A stretch of DNA of 64,000 bases from positions 434,001 to 498,000 of the forward strand of contig NZ_MRDM01000030.1 of assembly GCF_002008165.1 (NCBI RefSeq). Reading direction: 5' to 3'. Shown here piece after piece: positions 1-7,319 of the stretch. Each line of letters begins with the position of its first letter. Position 1 is the first letter of the stretch. The notes under the pieces were generated by a model. That model was not told the origin of the DNA. It did no database searches and saw only the letters and a list, made by a program, of their open reading frames with translations. The translations under genes were made by a program, and so were the position numbers. The DNA is from Rhizobium laguerreae. GTDB taxonomy: Bacteria; Pseudomonadota; Alphaproteobacteria; Rhizobiales; Rhizobiaceae.

Positions 1-898
1 TGAGGCCGGTCATGATCAGGCGGATGCCCGCGCCGAGCCCGTAAGTGTTGAGCATGGAAACGACCAGGAACATGAAGAGCGATGCGCCCCAGATGCCCGG
101 CACGTTGGAATCGCCGCCGGCGACTGCCGTGCCGCCGATCACGACGACGGCAATCGACATCAGCAGATATTCCGAGCCCATGTTGAGCGCCGCGCCGCCG
201 GAGAAACAGGCGAGCAGATAGCCTGCGACCGATGCGAGCACGGCGCAGAAGAGATAGGTGACGAAGCGCGTGCCATCGACCGGTATGCCGGCCATGCGCG
301 CAGCCGGCATGCTCTGGCCGATCGCCGAGATCCAGCGCCCGTAGATCGTCTTTTCGAGCAGGAACCAGGCAAGCAGCGAGATGAGGAATGCCACGATCGC
401 CACATTCGGCACGCCGAGCGTGTTCGACGTGGTGAATTCCGCCAGCACGCTCGGAGGCTTGATGCGCAAGCCCCGGTTCGTCCAGATGGCGGCGGACTGC
501 ACGATGAAGCTCATGGACAGTGTGGCGATGATCGGCGGAATGCGCAGCGCCTTGATGAGTGCATAATTGCCGAGACCGACGACAACACCGATGATGATGG
601 CGACGAGAAGGCCGGGCAGGATCATGCCGTTTTCGACATTCATCAGCTTCAGCGCCACCGTGCCGGCAAGCGTCATGGTGGCGGGAACCGAGAGATCGAT
701 ATTGCCGGGGCCGAGCGTGATGACGAACATCTGGCCGATGCCGACGATGACCGAGAAGGCCGCGAAGGTGAGGGCTGCCTGCGACAGGCCAAGAGCGCTG
801 GCGCCGAGCGTCACCATGATCGTCAGGAACCAGACGACAAAGGCGGCAAGCCACGACCAGATCCAGGGTTTGCGGAATAGGCGAAGGAGCGGGGTCAT
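1..898 (-). CDS. Sugar ABC transporter permease, RbsC type (3' part cut by window edge)
   Basis: Reading leftwards from an ATG at 898 the frame stays open for 299 codons to the window edge, so the C-terminus is missing. The product is a hydrophobic membrane protein with the order of segments seen in BPD_transp_2 (CUT2) permeases, including an early GPGNIDLS stretch that matches the usual G-x-x-DLSV region of RbsC-like proteins. Its ATG overlaps the stop of the preceding permease by 4 bases (ATGA), so the two are translationally coupled and probably form a heterodimeric channel. It is the last visible gene of the operon that starts at 4377. The substrate cannot be read from the sequence; ribose-like monosaccharides or polyols are typical of the family. 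Confidence 0.88.
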   Translation of the reverse strand, partial: MTPLLRLFRKPWIWSWLAAFVVWFLTIMVTLGASALGLSQAALTFAAFSVIVGIGQMFVITLGPGNIDLSVPATMTLAGTVALKLMNVENGMILPGLLVAIIIGVVVGLGNYALIKALRIPPIIATLSMSFIVQSAAIWTNRGLRIKPPSVLAEFTTSNTLGVPNVAIVAFLISLLAWFLLEKTIYGRWISAIGQSMPAARMAGIPVDGTRFVTYLFCAVLASVAGYLLACFSGGAALNMGSEYLLMSIAVVVIGGTAVAGGDSNVPGIWGASLFMFLVVSMLNTYGLGAGIRLIMTGL

Positions 899-1842
899 CG
901 GCGTTTCTCCCGCTTCTCCAGGCGGTTCAGCATCAGCCGAAGTGCCAGCACGATGATCAGAATCGCGCCCTGAGCCCCGATCTGCCAGTCCGGCGAGATG
1001 CGCAGGAAGGACAGGAACGAGCCGGCAAGCGTCAGCGTCAGCGCGCCGATGACGGCGCCGATCGGGGAGACGCGGCCGCCGATGAACTCGCCGCCGCCGA
1101 GGATCACGCCGGCGATCGACAGCAACGTGTAGCGCAGCGCGATATTGGAATCGGCCGAGGTGGTCAGGCCGACGAGGGCGATGCCGGCGAGCACGGCAAA
1201 GAGGCCGGCAAGACCATAGGCGGCAGCGCGCGCTCCGACAATCGACCAGCCGGCGCGCTCGACCGAGCGTTGGTTGCCGCCAATGCCACGCATCAGCACG
1301 CCGAGCGACGACCGCATGACGAGAAGATGGGCGACCAAGGCGATGACGATGCTGGCGACGATCGCCATCGGCGCCAGCGGCGGCTTGACGGTCATCAGCC
1401 AGCGCACCCAGTCCGGCGCCTGCCCGCCCGGTGCCGGCAGCAGCAGGACGGCAAGGCCGCCCCAGACGAAGCTCATGCCGAGGGTCACGACGATGGACGG
1501 CAGGTTGCGCAGATAGATGACGACGCCGAGGCCTGCATAGGTTGCGATCGCGCCTGCAAGGATCAGCACGCCGATCACCGGAGCATCCCGCAGAAAGGTC
1601 GCGGTGACGCAGGCGACGAAGCTGACGAAGGCGCCCATCGAGAGATCGAGATCGTTGACCGCCATCACGACCATCTGGGCGATCGTCGCAAGCGCGATCG
1701 GCACAGCCAGGTTGAACAGCAGGTTGAGCCCGACATAGCTCATGGCGCGCGGCTGCAGCCAGAAGACGGCGGCGAGCAGCAGCGTCAGCGATAGGGCGGG
1801 AATGGCTAGACGCAGGGCGTCGGACGACAGCCGGAACGTCAT
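895..1842 (-). CDS. Sugar ABC transporter permease, RbsC type
   Basis: The 315-residue protein is almost entirely hydrophobic segments and carries the family signature VMAVNDLDLSMGAF near residue 60, followed by the long glycine-rich ILGGGEFIGGRVSP region near 245-260 typical of CUT2 permeases. It ends in a short basic tail (NRLEKREKRR). Its start overlaps the stop of the ATPase gene by 4 bases and its own stop overlaps the next permease, so binding protein, ATPase and two permeases make one compact operon. Function: inner-membrane channel of a monosaccharide-type importer. Substrate not determinable. Confidence 0.92.
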   Translation of the reverse strand: MTFRLSSDALRLAIPALSLTLLLAAVFWLQPRAMSYVGLNLLFNLAVPIALATIAQMVVMAVNDLDLSMGAFVSFVACVTATFLRDAPVIGVLILAGAIATYAGLGVVIYLRNLPSIVVTLGMSFVWGGLAVLLLPAPGGQAPDWVRWLMTVKPPLAPMAIVASIVIALVAHLLVMRSSLGVLMRGIGGNQRSVERAGWSIVGARAAAYGLAGLFAVLAGIALVGLTTSADSNIALRYTLLSIAGVILGGGEFIGGRVSPIGAVIGALTLTLAGSFLSFLRISPDWQIGAQGAILIIVLALRLMLNRLEKREKRR

Positions 1843-3302
1843 GCGGCGACCCCTTCGAAGGAGGCGGCGATGATGTTCTTCTCGTTGACGGCATCACCGG
1901 CGAGTTCGGCCGTGATGCGGCCTTCGCGGAAGACGTAGACGCGGTCGCAGAGGCGGACCTCGTCCATCTCCGTCGAGTACCAGATGAAGGTGCGGCCGCG
2001 CGCCGCTTCCTCGCGGATGATCGCGTAGACCTCCTGCTTGGTGCCGACGTCGACACCGCGCATCGGATCGTCCATCAGGACAACAGGCGCGCGCGTTGCA
2101 AGCGCGCGGGCAAAGAGCACCTTTTGCTGGTTGCCGCCCGAAAGCGACAGGATGCGGTTGTCCATATCGGGCGTGCGGATCTCGATCCGCCGCTTCCAGT
2201 CGGCGCCTTTCGTGCCCTCCTCGCCCGCGAGGATGAGGCCGCGTCGGGAGAGGTCACCGAGCGAGGCGATGGAGAAGTTGCGCAGGATGCTCCAGAGTTC
2301 GAAGATGCCGTTGAGGCGGCGGTCGCCGGCGACGAAGGTGACGAGCGGATCGCGCTCGGGCAGCCAGTTGCCGGACTGGGCGGCATGCAGGGCGAGCAGG
2401 AGCTCCGTCTGCCCATGGCCCGCCAGACCCGCCAGGCCGATGATCTCGCCCTTGCGCGCCGCAAAGGAAAGGCCCTTCCCCTGATGGGATAGGATGACCG
2501 GAGCGGCGGACAGTTCGCGCACTGAGCGCTGCCCTGTCTCCTCCTTCGCAACCGTGCCCATGGCTTCGACGAGGCCGTGGTGGTCAAAGCCCCGCGCCGG
2601 GCGCTCGGCGACGACGCGACCGTCCTTCATGACGATGATGCGGTCGGCGGTTTCGAGGATCTCGTGCAGGATATGCGAGATGAAGATGACGGACCCGCCC
2701 TCGGCAATGAAGCGGCGGACATGGTCGAGCATCTGGCGGGCAAGGCTTGCATCGAGCGACGAGGTCGGTTCGTCGAGGATCACCAGCCTCGGTGCAATGC
2801 CGGAGTCGGAAAAGGCCATTGATATCTCGACCATCTGCCGCTCGGCGATCGAAAGATCTCCCACGGCCCGGCTGCTGTCGATGCCGTGGCCGGGAAAGAC
2901 GGCGTCGAGGCTCGTCTCGATGATTTTTGCGGCGCGCTTCCGCCAACCCAAACCACCGAGATGGCGATGCATGATGCGCGTGTTCTCGATGATCGAAAGG
3001 TTGGGGCAGAGCGAAAGCTCCTGGAAGACGCAGCGCAGGCCGCGGGCACGCGCGGCGTTGATGCCGTAGCGCTCCAGCCGCTCGCCGTCGCTCGCCACAC
3101 TTCCTTCATGCGGCGCGAGACCGCCGTTGATCACGCTGACGATGGTGGACTTGCCGGCGCCATTGTGTCCGACCAGCCCGACGCATTCGCCCGGCATGAC
3201 GTGGAGGGTCACGCCATCGAGTGCCCTGACTGCGCCGAAACTCACCTTGGCGCCATCGACGGCGATCACCGCCTTCAAAACGTCATCCATGCTGCCCGCC
3301 AT
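1839..3302 (-). CDS. Sugar ABC transporter ATP-binding protein, RbsA/MglA type (two ATPase domains)
   Basis: A 487-residue protein with two nucleotide-binding domains. The first is canonical: Walker A GHNGAGKST (about residues 45-53), signature LSIAERQ, Walker B LVILDEPTSSLD. The second is the degenerate type usual in RbsA/MglA, with GLAGHGQTE in place of Walker A but a good signature LSGGNQQK and Walker B VVLMDDPMRGVD. An in-frame ATG four codons downstream is an alternative start. It couples ATP hydrolysis to import through the two permeases downstream. Stop and next start overlap (ATGA at 1839-1842). The protein is close to the usual family length of about 500. Confidence 0.93.
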   Translation of the reverse strand: MAGSMDDVLKAVIAVDGAKVSFGAVRALDGVTLHVMPGECVGLVGHNGAGKSTIVSVINGGLAPHEGSVASDGERLERYGINAARARGLRCVFQELSLCPNLSIIENTRIMHRHLGGLGWRKRAAKIIETSLDAVFPGHGIDSSRAVGDLSIAERQMVEISMAFSDSGIAPRLVILDEPTSSLDASLARQMLDHVRRFIAEGGSVIFISHILHEILETADRIIVMKDGRVVAERPARGFDHHGLVEAMGTVAKEETGQRSVRELSAAPVILSHQGKGLSFAARKGEIIGLAGLAGHGQTELLLALHAAQSGNWLPERDPLVTFVAGDRRLNGIFELWSILRNFSIASLGDLSRRGLILAGEEGTKGADWKRRIEIRTPDMDNRILSLSGGNQQKVLFARALATRAPVVLMDDPMRGVDVGTKQEVYAIIREEAARGRTFIWYSTEMDEVRLCDRVYVFREGRITAELAGDAVNEKNIIAASFEGVAA

Positions 3303-3360
3303 GCCTGCTGCAAAAAATGCCGCGCGACCTTCTGCGGCCGCGCGGCAGTCGCCGGGAGAA

Positions 3361-4377
3361 TTACTTTGCCGACTCTATGACCTTGATTGCGTCTGCCTGC
3401 GTGTATTCCACGTTGGCGACGCCGCCGGCCTGGGTATTGGCGAGGTTGGTTTCGAGATTATCCTGGTCGATGCGCAGGAAAGGCACGACGAGGTCCTTCT
3501 TGACTTCCTTGCCGTCGAGGATCTGTTGTGCCACCCAGAAGGCGAGCGTGGAAACGCCGGGCGCGATGGACACGGACATGGTCTCGTAGCCCTTCGCGTC
3601 CTTCTGCTCCTTCCACCACTTCAGTTCGTCTTCGCGGTTGCCCATGATAATGATCGGCATCTTCCGGTCGGTCGCGGCAATCGCCTGGGCGGCGCCGTAG
3701 CCGTCGCCGCCCTGCGTTACCACACCGACGATGTCGGGCAGGCTCGGAAGGATGCCGGCGACAGCCTTCTGCGCCACGTCCTGCGCCCAGTCGCCATGAA
3801 CGGAGCCGACAATCTTGAACTGCGGGAACTGCTTGATACCCTCGTGAATGCCGGCAGAGATCTCGTCGTCCACGAAGACACCGGCAAGGCCGCGGATCTC
3901 GAGCAGGTTGCCACCATTCGGAATTTTCTTCGACAGGTACTCGACCTCGCTCCGCCCCATTTCCTTGAAGTTGACGGCGATGCGCCAGGCGCAGGGCTCG
4001 GTCACGATGCCGTCGAAGGAGACGACGGTGATGCCGGCGTCGCAGGCCTCCTTGACCGCGCCGTTCAGCGCCGTCGGCGAGGCGGCGTTCAGCACGATGG
4101 CGTCATAGCCCTGCAGGATCATGTTCTGGATCTGCGCGGCCTGTTCCGTCGCCTGGTTCTCGGCGGTGGTGAAAGGGTCGGCTGCGGCAACGGTGCCCGC
4201 CTTTACGGCTTCGCCCGTCACCTTGCCCCAGCTCGTCAGCATGGCCTGGCGCCACGAGTTGCCGGCATAGTTGTTGGAAAGGGCGATCTTCTTGGCCGAC
4301 GTGTCGGCAAAGGCGGAAACGGGCATCGCGGCGCAAGCAATAGCGGCCGATGCCAGAAGCATCTTACGGATTGTCAT
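3361..4377 (-). CDS. Periplasmic sugar-binding protein, CUT2 (RbsB-like) family
   Basis: A 338-residue exported protein. A cleavable signal peptide is clear (short basic start, then a hydrophobic run ending in AFA). The mature part has Peripla_BP_4-type features such as QNMILQGYDAIVLNAASPTAL and the later VVSFDG. A strong ribosome binding site (GGGAGGAAG) precedes the ATG. It is the first gene of the leftward operon and lies divergent from the histidine kinase at 4658, which suggests that the two-component pair senses the same or a related compound. The gap of 58 bases to the ATPase gene shows no clear terminator. Confidence 0.92.
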   Translation of the reverse strand: MTIRKMLLASAAIACAAMPVSAFADTSAKKIALSNNYAGNSWRQAMLTSWGKVTGEAVKAGTVAAADPFTTAENQATEQAAQIQNMILQGYDAIVLNAASPTALNGAVKEACDAGITVVSFDGIVTEPCAWRIAVNFKEMGRSEVEYLSKKIPNGGNLLEIRGLAGVFVDDEISAGIHEGIKQFPQFKIVGSVHGDWAQDVAQKAVAGILPSLPDIVGVVTQGGDGYGAAQAIAATDRKMPIIIMGNREDELKWWKEQKDAKGYETMSVSIAPGVSTLAFWVAQQILDGKEVKKDLVVPFLRIDQDNLETNLANTQAGGVANVEYTQADAIKVIESAK

Positions 4378-4539
4378 GTCTTCCTCCCTGATGATCGCGC
4401 TGGTCGGCGGATCGCTTCACTCCTGCCGGCCCAATTGGGTCTGAGTGAAAATTGTTCTTGCACTGAGCTTCCTCCTCTCAGTAAGGGCAGGATGCGGGAG
4501 ATCGACCGGCCTGTACAGGGGCAAGGCGGCAATCCGTTT

Positions 4540-4574
4540 GCGGGATTTGCGCAACAAGCTGCGGGTTTACGCAA
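4540..4574. promoter_or_regulatory. Direct repeat in divergent promoter region, candidate response-regulator site
   Basis: Two near-identical stretches, GCGGGATTTGCGCAA at 4540-4554 and GCGGGTTTACGCAA at 4561-4574, lie 21 bases apart, two helical turns, in the 280-base gap between the ABC operon and the kinase gene. Such spacing is common for dimeric activators. The link to the neighbouring LuxR-type regulator is inference only. A further short inverted repeat (ACTGAG...CTCAGT, 4462-4482) lies closer to the ABC operon. Confidence 0.3.
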
Positions 4575-4657
4575 GACGGCGGCGCTTCCGCGGGCGCTTA
4601 CTGCGAAGGGTCGCGGCCGGTTGAGGAGCCTGCCGCCGCCTCGGGGAGGAACTGACG

Positions 4658-5896
4658 ATGCTGCATCTCGTACCCGCAGCCATGTTCGACCATTATCTCG
4701 GCATCTCCCGGCTGCTAGCGGGCCAGCTCGACTTTCGCTCGGCTATCCGTTCCGTTGCCGCCGAGGTCGCCCATATCATCCCGCACGACCACCTCGATGT
4801 CTGCGTGCTGCTTGAGGGCGGCAACTACCACACGGCCTACGAGACGGGCATCGAAACTGCCTGGGGCGGGCTTGCCGGCGCGCCTGTTGTCAACAGCCCC
4901 ATCCGTTCGCTGCTCTGGGGCGAGGTGGATTTTCTGCTGGCGGACGACGCCATGACCGACCCGCGTTTCCACTTCGAGGGCGCCTTCAAGCGGCCGATCG
5001 TCGAACAGTCGCTGAGGAGCCGCTTACATGTGCCGATGAAAGTGCAGGGCACGATCATCGCAGCGCTCTCCTGTTCGTCGCACAGGGCGGGCGTCTATAC
5101 GATGGAGGATATCGAACGCGCCCGCATCATCGCCGACCTGCTGACGCCCTATTTCTTCGCGCTGCAGGCGGCCGAGCAGGCGCAACGCTCGGCCATTGTC
5201 GAGGCAGAGGCCCGCGCCCGCGAGGAGGGTTTGCGGCAAGGTGCGCTGAAGCTTACCGAAGCGCTGGAGCAGGAACGCCAGCGCATCGGCATGGACCTGC
5301 ACGACCAGACGCTCGCCGACTTGACGCGGCTCGCCCGCCGGATCGATCGGCTGTCGCGCAACGGCGAGGTGGCGCCCGAGGCGCTGGAGCCGATCTCCCG
5401 TTCCCTGCAGCATTGCATGCAGGATCTGCGGCAGATCATCGAGCAGGCAAAACCCTCCGTGCTCCAGCTCTTCGGCCTCGCCCAGGCAATCGAGCATCAT
5501 CTGGACCGATCGACCCGCGACACGGGATCGGGGATCGAGTGGGGCCTTGTCGACGAGACGCACGGCGCACTGGAGCGACTGGAACCGACCGTCAGCGTCG
5601 CGCTGTTCCGGATCGCCCAGGAGGCGATCAACAATGCGGTGCGCCATGCCGCGCCACTGGCCGTCACGGTGCGGCTCGAGGCCGATGACGACCGGCTATC
5701 GATCGAAATCTCCGACGACGGAACCGGCCTCGCCAAGGCGCGGGGACGGATCGGCGGCGGCATCGACAATATGAAGACCCGTGCGCGGCTGATTTCGGCG
5801 CGGTTCACGACCGGCCCCGGCCACAACAATCGCGGCACTGTGGTGCGCGTCGTGCTACCGCTCGTACCGAACGACCCGCCGAGCGGGCCAAACTGA
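4658..5896 (+). CDS. Cytoplasmic GAF-domain sensor histidine kinase, HisKA_3 (NarX/DesK-like) type
   Basis: A 412-residue protein without a signal peptide or membrane segment. Residues about 15-170 form a GAF-like sensor domain. A helical linker (about 170-205) leads to the H-box ERQRIGMDLHDQTL with His215 as the expected phosphorylation site. The HATPase domain follows, with an N-box FRIAQEAINNAVRHA, ISDDGTGL and a G-box GGIDNMKTRA. The start is preceded by GGGAGGAACTGACG, a good ribosome binding site. The response regulator gene follows 10 bases downstream. Position opposite a sugar ABC operon suggests that it controls that uptake system in response to a cytoplasmic or membrane-permeant signal. 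Confidence 0.9.
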   Translation: MLHLVPAAMFDHYLGISRLLAGQLDFRSAIRSVAAEVAHIIPHDHLDVCVLLEGGNYHTAYETGIETAWGGLAGAPVVNSPIRSLLWGEVDFLLADDAMTDPRFHFEGAFKRPIVEQSLRSRLHVPMKVQGTIIAALSCSSHRAGVYTMEDIERARIIADLLTPYFFALQAAEQAQRSAIVEAEARAREEGLRQGALKLTEALEQERQRIGMDLHDQTLADLTRLARRIDRLSRNGEVAPEALEPISRSLQHCMQDLRQIIEQAKPSVLQLFGLAQAIEHHLDRSTRDTGSGIEWGLVDETHGALERLEPTVSVALFRIAQEAINNAVRHAAPLAVTVRLEADDDRLSIEISDDGTGLAKARGRIGGGIDNMKTRARLISARFTTGPGHNNRGTVVRVVLPLVPNDPPSGPN

Positions 5897-5906
5897 GGAG
5901 AAGGGC

Positions 5907-6632
5907 ATGATGAAGGTTCTGATCGTCGAGGACGACCCGCTGCACCGGTCCTATCTGCACGAGGCGGTCAACGCGGCTCTGCCGGAATGCGACACGGTGA
6001 TCGAGGCGGAGAACGGAACCGTCGGCGAGAAGCTCGCCCGCGACCACAAGTCGGCGCATATCGTCATGGACCTGCAGATGGCGAACCGCAACGGCATCGA
6101 AGCGGCGCGCACCATCTGGAAGGAGCGGCCGGAGACCCGGATCCTGTTCTGGTCGAATTACTCGGACGAGGCCTATGTGCGCGGCGTCTCCCGCATCGTG
6201 CCGGATGGCGCCGCCTATGGTTATGTGCTGAAATCCGCCTCCGACGAGCGACTGAAACTTGCGCTACGCTCGATCTTCATCGAGAGCCAATGCGTCATCG
6301 ACCGCGAGGTGCGGGGCCTGCAGCAGAAGAGCCTCGGCCAGACGAACGGCTTTACCGATTCCGAATACGAGATCCTCGTCGATATCGCGCTTGGCCTCAC
6401 CGACCGGGCCATCGCCAAACGTCGGGGCCTTTCGCTGCGCAGCGTGCAGAACCGCCTGCAGCAGCTCTACGACAAGCTCGACGTCTACCAGAGCGCTGGC
6501 GACGACCACGAGGACGGCCGCTTCAATCTGCGCGCCCGTGCCGTTACGGTCGCTTTCCTGCGCAAACTCCTGAACTACAGCGCTCTGGAGCGAGCTGAAG
6601 CAGAGCTGCAGGAGTGGCTTGAGGGGAAGTAG
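5907..6632 (+). CDS. Response regulator, receiver plus LuxR-type helix-turn-helix
   Basis: The 241-residue protein begins with a receiver domain: acidic pair in VEDDP, phospho-acceptor Asp55 in VMDLQM, conserved Thr/Ser region FWSNYS and Lys in KSAS. A linker leads to a LuxR/GerE-like DNA-binding domain (about residues 150-195: FTDSEYEILVDIALGLTD, then AIAKRRGLSLRSVQNRL). The C-terminus is longer than usual for NarL-like regulators. A second ATG immediately follows the first. It is the cognate partner of the upstream kinase by position. The targets are unknown; the direct repeats upstream of the kinase are a candidate. Confidence 0.9.
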   Translation: MMKVLIVEDDPLHRSYLHEAVNAALPECDTVIEAENGTVGEKLARDHKSAHIVMDLQMANRNGIEAARTIWKERPETRILFWSNYSDEAYVRGVSRIVPDGAAYGYVLKSASDERLKLALRSIFIESQCVIDREVRGLQQKSLGQTNGFTDSEYEILVDIALGLTDRAIAKRRGLSLRSVQNRLQQLYDKLDVYQSAGDDHEDGRFNLRARAVTVAFLRKLLNYSALERAEAELQEWLEGK

Positions 6633-6691
6633 TTTTCCGGAGCCGAGACCATCACGTCAACATCTCTCGCCGTAATCCAGGATGCGCAGAT

Positions 6692-7171
6692 ATGATTGCC
6701 AACTATAACGACTCTGGACTCGAGCTGTCATACGACCCCGAATTTTACGCCCTTATGGCGGAAAGCTTCGAACGAAGCGTAGGACGGCGTCTGGCGCCGG
6801 AAGGCCAGGGTGCCGAATGGCTTTATGACCAGTCGCCGGCTGTCGTCCTTGCCCACAACACCGACGCCGATCCGCGCTTCATCTACGCGAACCGCGCAGC
6901 CCAGGCCTGCTTCGAATACTCATGGGACGAGTTCATCACTTTGCCATCGCGTCTTTCGGCGGAGGCGCCCGATCGCGCCGAACGTGAGAGGCTGTTGAAT
7001 GCCGTGGCGGCGAATGGCTTTATCGCCGACTATCGCGGACTTCGCATCGCCAAGTCAGGGCGGCGTTTCTATATCGAAAAAGCCATCGTTTGGGATCTTG
7101 TCGACCGCAGCGGATGCCGTCGTGGTCAGGCTGCGACATTCGATTCCTGGCAAGACGTGCAGGCGGATTGA
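6692..7171 (+). CDS. MEKHLA (PAS-like) domain protein
   Basis: A 159-residue soluble protein. The core WLYDQSPAVVLAHNTDADPRF followed by IYANRAAQACFEYSWDEFITLPSRLSAEAPDR is the recognisable MEKHLA domain, a PAS-related ligand-sensing fold, with YIEKAIVWDLVD as its last strand. No output domain is attached, so it must act through a partner. It follows the two-component pair by 59 bases in the same direction and may belong to that system, for example as an accessory sensor. In other rhizobia such proteins also occur alone, so the link is inference. Confidence 0.8.
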   Translation: MIANYNDSGLELSYDPEFYALMAESFERSVGRRLAPEGQGAEWLYDQSPAVVLAHNTDADPRFIYANRAAQACFEYSWDEFITLPSRLSAEAPDRAERERLLNAVAANGFIADYRGLRIAKSGRRFYIEKAIVWDLVDRSGCRRGQAATFDSWQDVQAD

Positions 7172-7319
7172 GCGCCGGCTGCGGAGACACCAACCAGGCG
7201 CCAGAAATGTCCGCAGCTTTGCAAAACCATGTCGTTTGCCATTTGGTTGCCAAAAAACCATGATTGCGTCACATAAATCGCCCATCGACACTCGGCATCA
7301 AGAATTGGATCAACGCTGA

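Noticed and set aside
3127..4815. Very long rightward frame of 562 codons opposite the sugar-binding-protein gene
   Set aside because: It is antisense to a gene with a signal peptide and clear family match, and the product is arginine- and histidine-rich without any recognisable domain. GC-rich codon use keeps the opposite frame open.
7223..7262. Repeated AAAACCATG 31 bases apart before the prc gene
   Set aside because: Nine-base repeats in an A-rich gap are not strong evidence for a site, and the arrangement is not symmetrical.
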